64,000 nt of DNA from Monosporascus cannonballus (Eukaryota > Ascomycota > Sordariomycetes > Xylariales): positions 1 through 64,000 of the forward strand of contig QJNS01000714.1 of assembly GCA_004154925.1 (NCBI GenBank). Reading direction: 5' to 3'. Both the position numbers and the translations under genes were made by a program. The notes under the pieces are model-generated. The model was not told the origin of the DNA, searched no databases, and saw only the letters and a list, made by a program, of their open reading frames with translations. This document shows positions 47,001 through 61,300 of the stretch, one piece after another (the first letter of the stretch is position 1; each line of letters opens with the position of its first letter).

Positions 47001-49250
47001 TCGAATATTAAGATCTTAATTTTTTTTATTTGTTAACAGGGAATAAAACGAATTTTACCTAGCCAATTCCGCCGTTAATTAAAATTCCGCATTAGCGTAT
47101 CCATAGTAATCTTAAAATTATATCGTAATTCCTAAATGGAACGATATCGAAATTAACCGTCTAGTATTATCCTTTAACAAAAATTTCGAAATAATTAATT
47201 TCGCATATAGGTTTTTCGTTATCGTAAGCGAATTCTTAACTTTCGGTATTCGTTGTTATATAAGGTTTTAATTTATATTTCCATGGAAATTTAAACTTAT
47301 TAACCATATCCGGTATAATATAATTTCTGCCCAAAGTTTCGTAATTTACTATTACAGTATACCAATACGTTCCGATTTGTATATCCAAAGTAATAAGGTT
47401 ATTAACGTTTCTTATCGTCGCGTTGAAAGCCCTTTTTAGAAATTCTCTTTAACTTTTTTAAGTTTTGTTATTTTGCAGTTTTCTTACAGGTAATTTTTTT
47501 CTTTTAATTTTTATTTAAATTTGTCGAACTTTACTTATATTTTTTTCGCTTAACGCGTTTAATTATTATATCTGTGGTTGTTATCGGCGTATTATTTTTT
47601 CGAGCCGTATTAATTATTCTTAGTTTTTTTATAGTTTTTTTCTTTATCCAATAAATTATTTTCTTATATTTGCAATTATATCCCATTATGTATTATTTTG
47701 GCTATCGTTTTAAAGATTTCCCGTAAATTAACGTATTTTTTCCTTAATGGCTTTTTTTGGGAATCCGTAATAAATGCTAATTAAAAATAAAGATCCGTAA
47801 TAACTTTTTAATAATGTTTTTTAACCGTACGCTGGATTAACTTTTTTCCGTTTGGTGGTTGTATTATCTATAATAATAAAAGGGGTTTTTTTGCGGGCAT
47901 TATTTTTTTTCGGGCCAACTTTTTGTTTCGGCCAGTTACTGGATATTTCCTAGGGCTATAATTCGAAGCTATTGATATTATTGCTTATCGTTCTTATTAT
48001 TTCCTGGTACGATTTGGAAAGTTAAATTCTTCGTAATATATATGGGTAATTCGTTCGTAAATATATTACTTTTATTTTTCGTAATCGGGATATTTTCGTC
48101 GTCGACGATATATGGCGTATATTTTGCCGTATCGCTTAGGGATTTCGCAACAGATTTTTTTATTTAATTCTGGTATTCGCGTAATTATGCTTATAATATT
48201 TCTTATTATTTTCGCAATATCTATTAAGCTAATTTTCTAACTTTTCGTATTTTTCGTCGAACTTTTTATTATAATAATTTTTATTAGACCTTTTGTCGTA
48301 AGCCTAATACGTATTTAGCTTAAATTATATTAATAGCTTTATTATCGTTTCTTTAATTATTTTTAGATTGTTTTTCCGGTATAAGGGTTTAATTATCCTA
48401 TTATAGCTTTTTAGGTTTCTTATATTTATAAGCTTTATGTCCTATTTTGCCGCAGTTAAAGCATTTAATCTGGCTTTAATTTTATTTATAGGTAAAGCCG
48501 AATTCCGTAAGTTTTAACGCCGTTTCGTAAAAAGTAAAAGGTATATTTCGTTTTTTCCCTTAATTAAACTTGTTATATCCCGAACATAAGGTATATTATT
48601 TTTTCTTTTTTTGTTATTTTATAAATTATTAATTATTAATTTTAATTACTTTTATAATTTATTAATTTAAGGTAATTAATTATTTAATTCACATAATTTT
48701 ATTTTTTATATTATCTTTTAGTTATTTATAAAATATATCGATAAAGGCGTTAGCCTTATCGTTTGCTTATCCGGCCTTAGCCGCAAAATTTTTGAAGGTT
48801 ACGGCGTATTGAAATACAAATTTTTTTGTCGAAATTACAAAAATTATTAGGCCGTAAATCTTTTTTTATTTAAATTGCCGAAATTATCGCATATTTCATT
48901 TTCGAAATTGGTATAAAATAAAAAAATCTCGTTAATAAAATTTTCTTTATTTAACTTTTTATTTTTAGGAAATTTCTTATAATGGGCTTAAATTAATTAG
49001 CCGCATTTCTTATTAGGTATATTTTTATTATTAGGATTTTATCCGCTGAATTATTAAGGTTTAAAAAGCGAAAGCAAATTCGTACTTAAATTAAAAAAAT
49101 TTAAAAGGTATTTTTTTATCGTAAAGTTCCGGCTTTTTAAATTGTATACGGGCGAAAAAAATTTAAATAGGTAACGTAGCCCGAAGTTATTAAAAAATTT
49201 TTTCCAGTTTTCGAATTCGAGTTTAAAATTATTAAATAAGGGTTTTTTAA
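43988..49250 (-). pseudogene. Gag-pol of Gypsy E (decayed)
   Basis: The zinc knuckle near 48425-48466 retains Cys, Cys and His (KCFNCGKIGHK). RT palm CYLDNIFIF near 46240. Integrase near 44780-45000, chromodomain near 44040-44170, stop at 43988-43990. An open plus-strand frame at 45080-45397 is its shadow. Confidence 0.82.
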
Positions 49251-49324
49251 GCGTTAGTCGACATTTTAATAATATTAAATATTGTTCAGAATTTAACGAT
49301 ATTATTAAATAAAAACTTATAACG

Positions 49325-49699
49325 TATAACGGCTATACAATTTAATTAATTATTAAACCTTAAGTTAACGGGTTTATATTAATAGAAATATTATAAAACT
49401 CTAAATAACAAATATAATAATATATTACGTTTCGTTATGCTAAAAATATTTTAAGTAACGATATTATATTATAAGTTAAAATTATTTAAATTATGGAATT
49501 AATAAATATATATATTTTTCTTTTTTTTAACTTAAGTATTCGTAATTACGTTATTGGTAATAATTACGATTATTTGGGATTACCTTTGATCATTAATGAT
49601 TACTGGCTTGGCAGTGATCACCGTCACGTAATCCGAGAGGTGGCCCGTATGCTCCCTGCCTAACCGTTTCTTAAGACCGGAGCCTGTCGGGTCGTAACA
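49325..49699 (-). repeat. 5' LTR of Gypsy E
   Basis: 375 bp, TATAACGGCTATAC...GGGTCGTAACA on the plus strand. Confidence 0.9.
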
Positions 49700-50161
49700 T
49701 ATTAGAATTATTTAAGGATTAAAAAGCATAATTAAAAAATTTCGTATCCTGGGATTGATGGTGTTGGCGCCAACGGCGTATACGAGAAAAATACGTAAAA
49801 GTTTCAGATAAAAATTTTTTAACCGTTAATTTTTCCTTTTTTAACCTTTTCGATTTTGTAATATGAAAATTAATTATAGAAATAAGGATTTTTGTTCCGT
49901 CGCATAAGCGATTCCGATAAACATATTTTTTATAACGAAAAACCCCGTTTATTATTTAATAATAAAATTACCGGATAAAATAAAACGAATAAAATATCGC
50001 GTTAAAATCTAAAAATATAATTAAATTAATTAAGATAAGTTATTATTCAGATTTGCGGGAACGACATTTAGAGATATCAGAAAACATATCAAGTGAATAT
50101 AAGAAATTTACCGAAAGAAAAGAAAAATCTTAAGGGCAAAATTTGTAAAAAAGAGAGATCG

Positions 50162-50548
50162 TATTATGACCCAATAAGTTACGGTCTCCAGAAACGGTCT
50201 ATCGAAATCCAACCATAAGTGCGCAATAAGGCAGGTTACGTAATGGATTACTAATTTACTGGTAATAAGCCAATAAGCCGGATTACCAACTTATTAGTAG
50301 TAAGCCAGTAAGCCGGATTATTAACTTATTGGTAATAAGCTAATAAACCGAATTAAGATATATATGCTTATTATTTTCATAATTTAAATAGTTTTAGCTT
50401 ATAATAATAATTGGTTACTTAAAGTACTTTTAATACTACGAGACGTATTACGTTATTATATCTAATACTTAGATTTTCACGATATTTTTGTTAATATAAA
50501 CTCGCACGACTAAGATTTAATAGTTGGTTAAACCCATTCGCCGTTACA
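50162..50548 (+). repeat. 3' LTR of Gypsy I
   Basis: 387 bp, starts TATTATGACCCAATAAG after a purine tract, ends CGCCGTTACA. Three 35-bp units at about 50250-50355. Confidence 0.88.
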
Positions 50549-50552
50549 TAAG

Positions 50553-50765
50553 CAGTAATATCAAGAATTAATATATATATATATTTATTACTTCCATAAT
50601 TTAAATAACTTTAGCTTGTAATATAATATCGTTACCTAAGATACTTTTGGTATTACGAAACGTAATACGTTATTATATTTATTACTTAATTTTTTACGAT
50701 ATTTCTATTAACATAAATCCGTACAACTAAGGTTTAATAATTAGTTAAATCTTTTAACCGTTATA
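50553..50765 (+). repeat. 5' LTR of Gypsy H, second part
   Basis: Resumes CAGTAATATCAAGAATTAA, matching the 3' LTR of H (AACAATAATATCAAAAATTAA), and ends ACCGTTATA. Confidence 0.85.
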
Positions 50766-50884
50766 CGTTATAAGCTTTTATTTAATAGTACCGTTAAACT
50801 TTGAGCAATATCGCCGACATTATATTTACCAGCAAGCAGCCCGAATAACCCATTCATTAGGTCCCTGATAACCCGGCCATTGGA

Positions 50885-53800
50885 ATAGAATCTGAAAAGG
50901 AAAAGGAAAAGCCTCGTCTTTTTCGTAAAGAGGTTTTTCGACGTCTGGATATCATAAACGAACGTATTATTCAACTTAAGAAAAATAATAACGACCTTAC
51001 GATATCCTTTTAAGCCGCTTATAAGAAGTTCGAAGAAAAAAAAACTCCCGAAACCGGAAAGCTTTTTCGAACGAGCCAGGTTATTTAATTAAATTTTATC
51101 AAGGAATTAAGAAAAATTCTTAATTTTTTTAAATCAGAATTTTTCGACGGAATTTCGTTAAAGTTATAATTATTTTTAACTTAATACCAAATATATTTCG
51201 AATATTCTTTTATTTGTCTAATTACGTTTATTGTACGAATCGAATTTGTAATCAGACGATTTATCGAAAATATGGTTATTTGGTTTAAATCTGTTATAAA
51301 AAACAGATTATTTTATAATCGAAAAACAAAATCTAGAAATAATACAAATTTACAACGATTATAAATAATTTAAATAAATATTAATAAAGGTTTTTGGAAT
51401 AATAAATAAAGCAATTAAAAATTAAAATGCAAATTTAGTAATTATAATAAAAATATTAATATCTAATTACGATAATACATTAATTTAGCTAACTGCTAAA
51501 TTAAATTAAGGATAGAAAATATTAATAATTAAATTTTTTAATAATTGAAAAAAATTTAATTTGTTTTTTAAATGTAATCGGCCTAAATATTTATTAAGTT
51601 ATATCGTTAAAATAATTATGATTAACGATTAATAATATGTCTGGTATATTAAAGGCATTAAAAGAAAAAATAATAACAAGTCTCGATATACGGCTAATAC
51701 CAGCATTTTTTGACGTAACAGCACTTTTTGTGGCACGAAACTAGGGCCCATAGAACTAAGAACTACCTATAAAAAGGACTAAAACCAGACCAAATATTTT
51801 AATTATAACAAAATAGGATATAAAGTAGCATAATATAAGGTATCCAAAAAACCCCGTTAGGATAATTAAAAATCTGTACCTAAGGAATAATCTAAAAAAA
51901 AAACCAAAAAAACGAAAGTAAATCTATCAATATAATTCGGCCTAAATACGTACCAGGCTTCCTATAGCAAAAATTCCAACAGGGAATACGAAAAGCTAAA
52001 AAATTGGCTAAATAAATATCGCGAATATAACAAAAAGCATTATAAGGATAATTACGCAAATACCAGAACTAAATAGAAAAAGTCTGTCCAGGAACCCCTG
52101 ATCGATATAGCAAAATGTATACCATATATTGTTAACGATAAGAATATCTTAATTGCGAAAAATGGAAATAATATGTTTACGGACAGATTACCTGCATATA
52201 TTATAAGGGATTCGATTTTCTAAACCGTACCAGAAATAATAAAAACGATAAATAATAATATTAATATTTTTGATCTGTAGTTTTAAAAAATATTTAATAA
52301 TTGGTTAAAGTAAAAGACTAGTCCGAAAGAAAATAAGGCCCGTAAAAAAACCGTTTTTATTAATATTAATAATATAATTACTAAATGGAAAAAAATTCAT
52401 TTAATTTATAATAAAAAAACATTATTAAAATTTTATTGCAGATTTTTGTTTTCAATTAATATTTATTATAAACCCTTACGAAAAAAACGTTATCAAGGGA
52501 AAAAACGTTAGTTTATAAGCGAACTCTAGAACCATAATTAAAATAACGCATAATAAGATATAATTACAAATATAAGAAAATAATTTATTCGATAAGGAAA
52601 ACAATTACAACAAAATTAAAAGCAATTAATATAATTCGAAGGAATAATATACCGGTAATAACAATAAATATAGCAACTTAACGTATTAAATACAAAAATA
52701 TAAATAAGGCTCGATAAATTCGAAAAGAAATTAAAAGAAAAAAGTTGCTTATAAAAAAGCGGAAAGTATCTAAATTTAAAGAAATTAAAAGGAATTGTCA
52801 AAAAAGGCTTTAAACTTAACGATAAAAACCGTTAATAATCTTATTACCTTAGACATACGAATTAAAACGTACTGATATACCGTAATGGTAAATTACGGAG
52901 CTCTAAGCAGGAATTATAATGTATCAAATATAGTTAATAAGCTTAAATTATTATAGAAATACAAATTAAAACTTTATATAATAACGAATACCGAAAATTA
53001 GAAATTCGCTTACGATAACGAGAAAATTACATACCAAATAATTAATTTCGATATCGTTTTATTTAAGAATTACGATATAATCTTAAGATTACTATAGATA
53101 TGCCAGTATAGAATCTTAATTAATAGAAAAAATGACTAGGTAAAGTTAATTTTACACTCTACTAACAAATAAAAAAAATTAAAATTTTAATACTCAATCG
53201 AAAATAGTGACAAATATAGTCATAAAGATACGACAAAAACTTTACCACTTAAAGGGATAAAACACCCAAAAAAATTAAGCATTAAAAAAGACTACGACGC
53301 ATCGTTATTACTATTAAAGCAAAACTAAAGCAACTAAATAACGATTTAAAATAACAGCTCCAAAAGTCAGAAAATCTAATTAATATATTATTACAGTATT
53401 ACAGACACAAATAACTTTTTAAAAAAGAACTTAATAGGAAATTTTTAAAGTATAACGAATAAAATAATGAAATAATTTTTAAAGAAGGATTTTTGACAAA
53501 AACTTACCTTATTTATAACCTTAATAAAAACGAATTACGTATTTTTAAGGAATACCTAAAAAATCGGTTACAAAAAATAGATTCGATTTTCGAAATTACC
53601 AGTAAATTACCGGATATATTTCGTACTTAAAAAACGAAAAATTACGACTTATGGTTAATTATTAACAATTAAACGATATTATTACTAAAGATTAAATATT
53701 ATTACCCTTAATTATAGAAATAAAAAACCGGTTGTACGAAAGCAAATAGTTCATGATATTGGATCTTAAAAATAAATATAACCTTATTAAAATCAAAAGA

Positions 53801-56194
53801 ATAGGAATAAAAAACAGCTTTTAGGACGAAATACGAAATATTTAAAAACTTAATTATATCAATAAAACTTATTAACGTACTAATAACCTGTTAACAGATA
53901 ATAAATTAGATATTACGAAAATATATCGATATTTTCGTTATTTTATATTTTAACGATATTTTCATTTTTTAGAAATAGAAAGAATATATATAAAATATAT
54001 TTATAAAGTTCTTTAAGTTTTACAAGATATAAAGTTATGTATTAACGCAAAAGAAAATCTATTTTACGTATAAAAAATAAAATATCTAAAACATATTATT
54101 ACCCTAGGATACATTAGGATAAATCTTAAGAAAATCGCTACAATTATAAAATAGTAAACGCTAACCACGGTTAAGAAAGTACAGGCATTTTTTGGATTCG
54201 CCAATTACTAGAGGAAATTTATTCGAAATTTTAGCAAAATAACTATACCCTTAACGAATTTTACGAAAAAAAAGTTCAAATAAATGTTAAAAACGGAAAA
54301 GATATTTCAAAATATCAAAAATGCGATTATTAACGAATTAATATTAATTATATACGATTTAAACCGTCCCGTTAAATTAAAAATTGATATTTCGAATTAT
54401 ATAGTAAACGTAATAATTAGATAACGAAATAATTAAGGCAAATTGCACTTTATTATATTCTTTTTATATAGGTTAAAAAGAATTAAGTTTGATTACGGCA
54501 TTCCAAAATAAATAATTTATAATTATTATTATATTATTTTAAAAAGTTAAATATATTTTAAAAGAAAATTTATATCTGATCAAAGTTTATAGGAATTATC
54601 AAAATCTTATCCGATTTATTACGACTAAGAAACCTATCGGATAATAATTTCGCTATACGAAAAAATTGACAAATTTCGATGTCGTTATTATCTATAAAAA
54701 AGGCTTAAAGAATAACAAAAGTAAATATCCTAAGTAGGCGACCAAACCTCGAAAAGAAATTGGTTAAAATCAGCCATATAATTTTTAATATTCTTACGAA
54801 AAACTATTTACGCCTATGACAGATTGCGATAATTTAGGTAGTGCTTTTTGATATGTATTAAATGATCTAATAGTATAATAACGGTTTTTCAAAAAACCAA
54901 AAAATAAATAAAATACAAGTTTCGAAAAAATACTAAAAGGATTTAATACGAAATATATACGAATATCAATTATATGGATATTCAGAGATTTATAAAACTT
55001 TAAAACGGCTTTAATGCATATATTATATTTCTAAAATAAAATTAACGATATAAAAAATCATATAGCAATATAATATTCGCGCCAAAATAAAGGCTCGACG
55101 ATATAAACTGTATAAAGAATTATAGCTATTATTAATTATAAAGCAATTATGGTATTTAGTTATATTCGATTTTATTACTAAATTTCTTATATTAAAGGTT
55201 ATCATTATAGGAGTATATTATGATAGCATTTTCGTAATTATCGATTAATTTACGAAATCTTCTTATTTTTTACTATATTATAAGGATATAAACGCCAAAT
55301 GAATGACAAATATGTTTTTAAACATATTTTCAGCATATACAAATTACTAATAAAAATTATTACAAATAGAAAATTGATATTTGAATTTAAGTTTGAGCAA
55401 AGCCTTATTATATAAATGGGCTTAAAGCATAAATTATTTAATATATTTAAAATTTAAACAAATAAATAAACAAAACGAATAAATCATATTTTGGAACTTT
55501 ATTTACGATATTATTTTAATTACGAATAAAACAATTAAGTTAAAAATGATTAATCGCATAATTAGCCTATAATACCAGTTATTATAAAAGTCCCAAAATA
55601 ATATTTACGAACGCAAATTTTGGTTCTATTTAAGAAATTTATAAAAAAATATGCGATAACGATTTAATTAATATCAAAATAATCCTTACATTAAAACAAT
55701 TATAATAATTATATCAAAAAAAATAGAATTAAACTTCGTACAAAATTAAATAAACAAATACTATAATTAAGAAAAATTAAAAAATTTAATTTTCAAAAAA
55801 AGGAAAATAATTTTCTTCGTTATAAAAAATATTTAAATAAAACGACCCAATAACAATTTCGATTTTAAATATATTGGTCTATACAAAATTGCTAAGAAAA
55901 TCTCAAAAAATAATTACTAATTAAAATTTGTATCAAAAGTTAAGTTTTATTTAAATATTTAGGTTTTTTATTTAAATTGATAACGGATATAATTAAAATA
56001 TATACGGTATAAAACGATATAAAAATAAAAAACTAACCAATATGTAAAATAAAGAAATTTTCAATTTATAAAAACAAAATAAATTTACCTAATATCTAAT
56101 CAAGTAAAAAAAGCACCCGAACTCCAAGAATATCTAGAAACCCGCCAAAAATCTTATTAATGCCTAACGCCTATTAAAAAATTTTCACTAGTAA
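50885..56194 (+). pseudogene. Gag-pol of Gypsy H (decayed)
   Basis: Gag starts at ATA 50885 (former ATG), followed by ESEKEKEKPRLFRKEVFRRL. The zinc knuckle is at 51795-51836, all ligands TAY. Protease near 52870-53110, RT near 53520-54010, integrase near 55220-55520, chromodomain near 56060-56160, stop TAA 56192-56194. Confidence 0.83.
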
Positions 56195-56767
56195 CGATAA
56201 AACCACTAGAAATAATTGCATCCTAATCGGTATTTTTAACGGATAAATCGGTATCGCCGATACCAAACTAGTTTACGAGATTAACGAGAGGAATTAATAC
56301 AGCTATAGAAATCTCGGCAATAGCCTACTCTTAGCATTTTTGCTTTTTTAACTTCTTAAGCGATTGCAATTCCCGCTATATTATTTTTATTTCCTTTAAA
56401 CGAAAAAAAGCCTTTTACTTTCGAAAACGAATTAAACTTGTAATAACTTTATTTATTTTTTGCTAATAAGGTTTTTACCGTTTCAAAAAACGCCTTTTTA
56501 CGAAAACCTTTTTTTATTTTAAACGTTAATTTTTGGCGTAAATATTTTCCAAGGATAAAAAACCCCGGTCCTATTATAAGGATATTTACGTTTAACGTAA
56601 ACTTTATATTTAAAAGTGTTTTTTATTATTTCGCATTTTTAACTCTTAAAAAAACATAAAAAATATGGTATAATTTTAAAACTAAAATCGTCAAAAATAA
56701 GAAATAGGTTTGGTCGACAAATAATAAAGGAAATTTAACAACGACTTTTAGCAATATAACCGGATAT
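56154..56767 (-). pseudogene. Antisense Zn2Cys6-like ORF in Gypsy H
   Basis: From ATA 56767 (former ATG, then SGYIAKSRC) to TAA 56154-56156; 41-nt overlap with pol. The array at 56576-56665 has two Cys (positions 4 and 11) and four TAY, spacing 2-6-8-2-6. Length is 614 nt, so at least one frameshift. The tail contains DAIISSGF, like B. Confidence 0.7.
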
Positions 56768-56838
56768 CGTGAAAAACCGGTAATATTTACCAAAACAAAT
56801 AAAATCTTAAAGATAAGATTTGAGAAAAAGGGAAATCG

Positions 56839-57220
56839 CATTACGATCTAACAGACTCCGGTCTCAGGAAACGGTTAACGAGGATAATACGGACCACCTT
56901 CTAGGTCACGTAACGAGTGCTTAACAAAGATTTGCTGAATACGAATAATCAGCACTAAGTAACTGTTTAATAAAAATTCGCTAAGCACAGTTAAACAAAG
57001 ATAAACAATAATATCAAAAATTAATATATATCTATACGCTTATTATATCCATAGTCTAGATCGCTTCAGCTTATAATATAATATCGTTACCCAAGGCACC
57101 GTTGGTATTACGAGATGTAACACGTTACTGTATCTATTGCTCAGTTTTCCACGATGCTCCTACTAATATAAACCCGTACGACTAAGATTTAATAGTTGGT
57201 TAAACCCCCTAGCCGTCACA
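56839..57220 (+). repeat. 3' LTR of Gypsy H
   Basis: 382 bp, starts CATTACGATCTAACAGACTCC and ends GCCGTCACA. Confidence 0.88.
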
Positions 57221-60200
57221 TTGGATATTTATATTATATAGAAGCTCCTAGTTTATAAAATAAAGCTTACGGACGCCTTTAACCCGGAAAAATAATCGGA
57301 AAATAAATGTTTTACTTTTAATTATTTTTACAAATTAATACCAGAATTACGAAATACTTTATTACGAAAAAACCTTAAGCTAAAATAAGTTAATAACGTA
57401 ATAAATAAGGTAAAGCGTTATTAAATCGCCTAGAAAAAGGCAAATAAAAACCGATTATATTTCGTTAAAGGTATTAATAGGGATAAACGATCTCATTTTA
57501 ACGTTTTCGAAAAAATTTCACCAAAGTAAATTAAAAACGTTACGTAAAAATAATAAGGATTACGGGCGTTTTTATATTCGAAAAGCAAAAAATTACCGAT
57601 TTAATTTTAATCGGAATAAATCCGTACGATCTAATATTCCTAATGTTCATAAGAGCTTATTTAAATGTTATAACTATAAGAAGCCAAATTATAAAAACGC
57701 AAATTATAGCCTTAAAAAACATAAAGACTTTATTATTCCGACTATACGAAAACCGACTTCCGAAGGCCATATAAAACGTTATAATATATAACGATAAATT
57801 AAATTAATCGTTAAATGTGAACGTAAAAAAAAGCTGAAATAAGCATATATATTTAATTTATTTGGGCTAATAACTACAGGACGGTCGGAATAAAGCCGCC
57901 TTTTAAAAAAGACACTTATTAAAAGAAATACGGGAAATATAATAGTACTAATAAATATGGATACTGGAACATAAGAAAATATTATAAGTAAAGAATTAAT
58001 AAAGAAATTTAATTTTTAATTAGTTTCCTTAAATATTCCGGGTCTTATCGACGTTAATAGCGCATATATCAAATGTTATAAAGCTTACGAAATTTTTGTT
58101 AACATAATAAATAAGAATAAAAATGAACGAAAATTTAAGCAAATTTAATTTGTAATATGTCGTAACTGAAAGGCGCCCGATTTCTTATTATTTAAACCAA
58201 AAATAGGGAGATTAAGCGATATATTAAGCATAATTATATATTAAAAATTATATAGATTATTACAAAAAAGTTAACAGGTAGATTATCATACACCTTACGT
58301 TTTTCAGTAAGCAAATTTATATCGTTAATCTGATAAACTTAGCCGAAAAATTAAATATCTCGGAATTCAAAAAATAACAAAAATAAAAAGTAATTTACTT
58401 TTTGGTATGCCTAAAGGATTTCTGGTAAATATATTCCGAAAAAATAATAAAAAAGTATCTTAATTATTAGAGATAAAATATGTAATAAACTTGATCTTAG
58501 AAAAAACGCCTTTATTCGGTCTAATTTATCTTATTTCGGAGGCCCAAAAAAGATATTCGAAAAATATATTCGAGAAAACCTAAAGGCAGGCCGAATACGC
58601 TATTCGAAAGCGGATATAAAAATATTAATATTATTCGTATTTAAAAAGGATAGCAATTTCCAATTATACGTTAATTATAAGGGGTTAAATCAAATAACGA
58701 TAAAAATCGATATTTTTAATCTTTAATTTTAAAAATAATAAATTGCCTAAAATTAATTAAGATATTTTCGAAAATTAATCTTAAAAACACTTATTATCGT
58801 ATTAGAATTAAAAAAGGTATTTAATAAAAAATATTTTTCCAAACATAATACAGGTAATTTAAATATACGGTTATATTATTTAATCTTATTAATACGCCAA
58901 TTCAATTTTAAATTTATATATATAAAATTTTAACTAAATTAATTAACTATATATTCGTAATATATTTAAATAATATAAATATTTATTCGAGTAACGAAAA
59001 AAACCATGTAAAATATTTCGATTCGAAATTTTGTTTAAAAAAATAAGGTTTTTGGAATTTATATTTAATGCTGATAATTTAAAAATAAATTACCGATATG
59101 TCGATATTATCGCAATATAGCTAAAGTTAAAATTAATTTATAATATTTAAATATTTTTGAGATATGCAAATATGTATGAAAAATTTATCGCTTATTATTT
59201 GCGCATAACCGAATTTATTATTAGGCTTTTAAAAAAGGCACAAGGCAAAAATAAAATAATAGAATTTTGATAACCCGAAAAAGCTAAAAAAAGTGTTCCG
59301 AAACTTAAAAAATGCCTTTTAGTCGGCAATTATTTTTCGATATTAAAATAACGCCAAAAATACCAGGATTAAAATAGACGTCTCGGTAAAAATTATATTA
59401 AAAATATTTTCATAAAAATACGGAAAATATTAACGCCTAATTACATAATAACTACGAAAATTAAGTCCAACCGAGAAACGGTAAATTACAAGGTAATAAA
59501 AATTATTAGCGATTACAAAAAATTTGGAATATTAGCGGCAATATCTTAAAAATACGAAAAAAAGTTTCTTAATATTTACCAATTATATGGCGCTAAAGGA
59601 TATAATAAAAATATCGGCGCATAACCTTAAAGGAAATTAGTTCGATAAGTTTACTGCCTTACGTAATTTAATTTTGAGATCTAATATTAACCGAACGTCG
59701 TTAATTTAGTATATAAGTTATTTAACGCCTAAATTATACATTATAAGAAATTGCGTATAAAAACGTAATCCCTGTATTATTCAAAAAATTCGAACTTATA
59801 AATAACATGCCGGAAAACGTACGGAAAACGGTTATAAATATATAACGTAACTTAAAGCATTATAAAAAGACAAAAAGTCTTATAAGAATAACGTAAAATT
59901 TATTCATTATTAAATTTCTAAATACATTTTAAATAATGGAAACTTAAATAATTATTATCCACATAAAAAAGCGGAAAATCTGTATTATATTATCGCAAAA
60001 AGTTTTCGAAAAAAATACAAAATAAAAAAAACCATATATTTACCAAATTTATTGTTTACGAATAATAATACAAATACAAATTGCACTAATAATACGATTA
60101 ACGGTTAAATAACGATAACCGCAAACTGCAACAATATTACGATCGAATTTCGAAAAATTTAAAAAAAAAATTAATATTAAGGTTATTATTTATAACTAAT

Positions 60201-61300
60201 ATGTTTTACGTTCTTTAACGAAGAAATTAGCAAAAAACGAAATGGTACTAAAACCGGAAACTTTTTAATAATTTTACGATTAGGTTCGAAAATTACAAAT
60301 TAAAATTTTAAATATCATAAAATTAATACAAATAATTAAATATTAAGCCGCAATAAAAAGAAAATATAACTTAGATTTAAATAAAATTTTATATTATCGA
60401 AATAAATTCGTAATCCTGTTACATAACGTCTTACAAAAACAATTAATTAATTAATATCAGAATAATCTAAACGTAAAATATATAAAATTTGTCCATATAT
60501 TAAAATTAATAACTAAAAAGTTTCATTAGAAAAATATGGCAAACAATATCCGAAAGAATTTTAAATAATATTCGAATTATTAAAACATAATAAAATTACG
60601 CTATAAATTATATAAATCGTTATAAATTTTACCGTTATTTAAATAATCTTTTTAAAAAAATCTCGTTTAATTTTATTACGGAATTTTTTAAAAACTTAAG
60701 TTTAAATAAGTTAAAGTACGACGTAATTCTGGCAATTATCGATCGTTTTACGAAATTAAATTTATTTATTCCCACGGTTAAAACCTTAACTGCAATTATA
60801 TTAATCAGATTATTTTATAATAAAGTAAAATACAGATTTGATACGTCGATTAAAATTATTAACAATAAAAATAAATTATTAATAAATTAATTTTAAGCGG
60901 AATTTTATAAAAAGCGAAAATTAAAACAGCAAATATCAACCGTTTATTATCTATAAACTAATACGTAAACAAAACGTATTTATTGAGTTTTAAAACATTA
61001 TTTCTGTAATTACGTTAATATGTATTAAAATAATTAAATAAAAATATTACGAAATACGGAATTCGTATATAATGATATACGAAATGTATTTACCGGCCGT
61101 TTTCTGTTGAAAGCCTTATATAAATACTATTTAAAAATAATAAAATATTGTTATATAAATACTTAAGGGATAAATATAAAGAATTAAAAATTATCTCGAA
61201 GTAATAATATTTATTCCTTAAATTATATACGAATATTAAGAAAAAATAATAATAATAACATAAAAGAAATATTATTATTAATATAATAAATAAATTTATT

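Larger units (their letters stand above)
42950..49699 (-). mobile_element. Gypsy chromovirus E, complete
   Basis: 6750 bp, same family as A (6749 bp), minus strand. LTRs are 375 bp each. Duplication TGTTA (42945-42949) / TATTA (49700-49704), one RIP-type difference. Confidence 0.92.
42760..50087 (-). pseudogene. Antisense Zn2Cys6-like ORF in Gypsy I, split by Gypsy E
   Basis: Starts at ATG 50087 (MFSDISKCRSRKSE) and ends TAA 42760-42762. Gypsy E plus one duplication (42950-49704) lies inside it; 383 + 190 nt give exactly 573 nt in one frame. The array is at 49902-49991: five positions TAY, the sixth TGC, spacing 2-6-8-2-6. The tail has ITKSKRLKKEKL and RIRRWRQHHQ. It overlaps pol by 41 nt. 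Confidence 0.75.
36825..50548 (+). mobile_element. Gypsy chromovirus I (carries a solo LTR and Gypsy E)
   Basis: Inserted in the 5' LTR of H. The flanks share TAAG (36821-36824, 50549-50552), a 5-bp ATAAG duplication with one base lost on the right. LTRs are 387 bp each (36825-37211, 50162-50548). Subtracting E and the solo LTR leaves 6758 bp. Confidence 0.9.
36658..57220 (+). mobile_element. Gypsy chromovirus H (carries I and E)
   Basis: Target duplication TTGGA (36653-36657, 57221-57225) in G. The 5' LTR is split by I (36658-36824 plus about 50553-50765, about 380 bp); the 3' LTR is 382 bp. Net length about 6835 bp, plus strand. Confidence 0.9.
35870..61300 (+). pseudogene. Gag-pol of Gypsy G, split by Gypsy H
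   Basis: Gag begins in 35870-36657 and resumes at 57226. The zinc knuckle is at 57666-57707 (first Cys kept, others TAY). A protease-like NMDTGT segment lies near 57957. RT at about 58570-59150 has a NLKAGRIRYSKAD thumb-side block, LYVNYKGLNQITIK and further palm sequence. The integrase core reads DVILAIIDRFTKLNLFIPT near 60720. It differs in sequence from A-I and I saw no chromodomain. Heavy RIP; both ends approximate. Confidence 0.72.

Noticed and set aside
50768..50974. Minus-strand frame over the start of H
   Set aside because: It is the reverse reading of the gag N-terminus, whose sense frame matches B and I.
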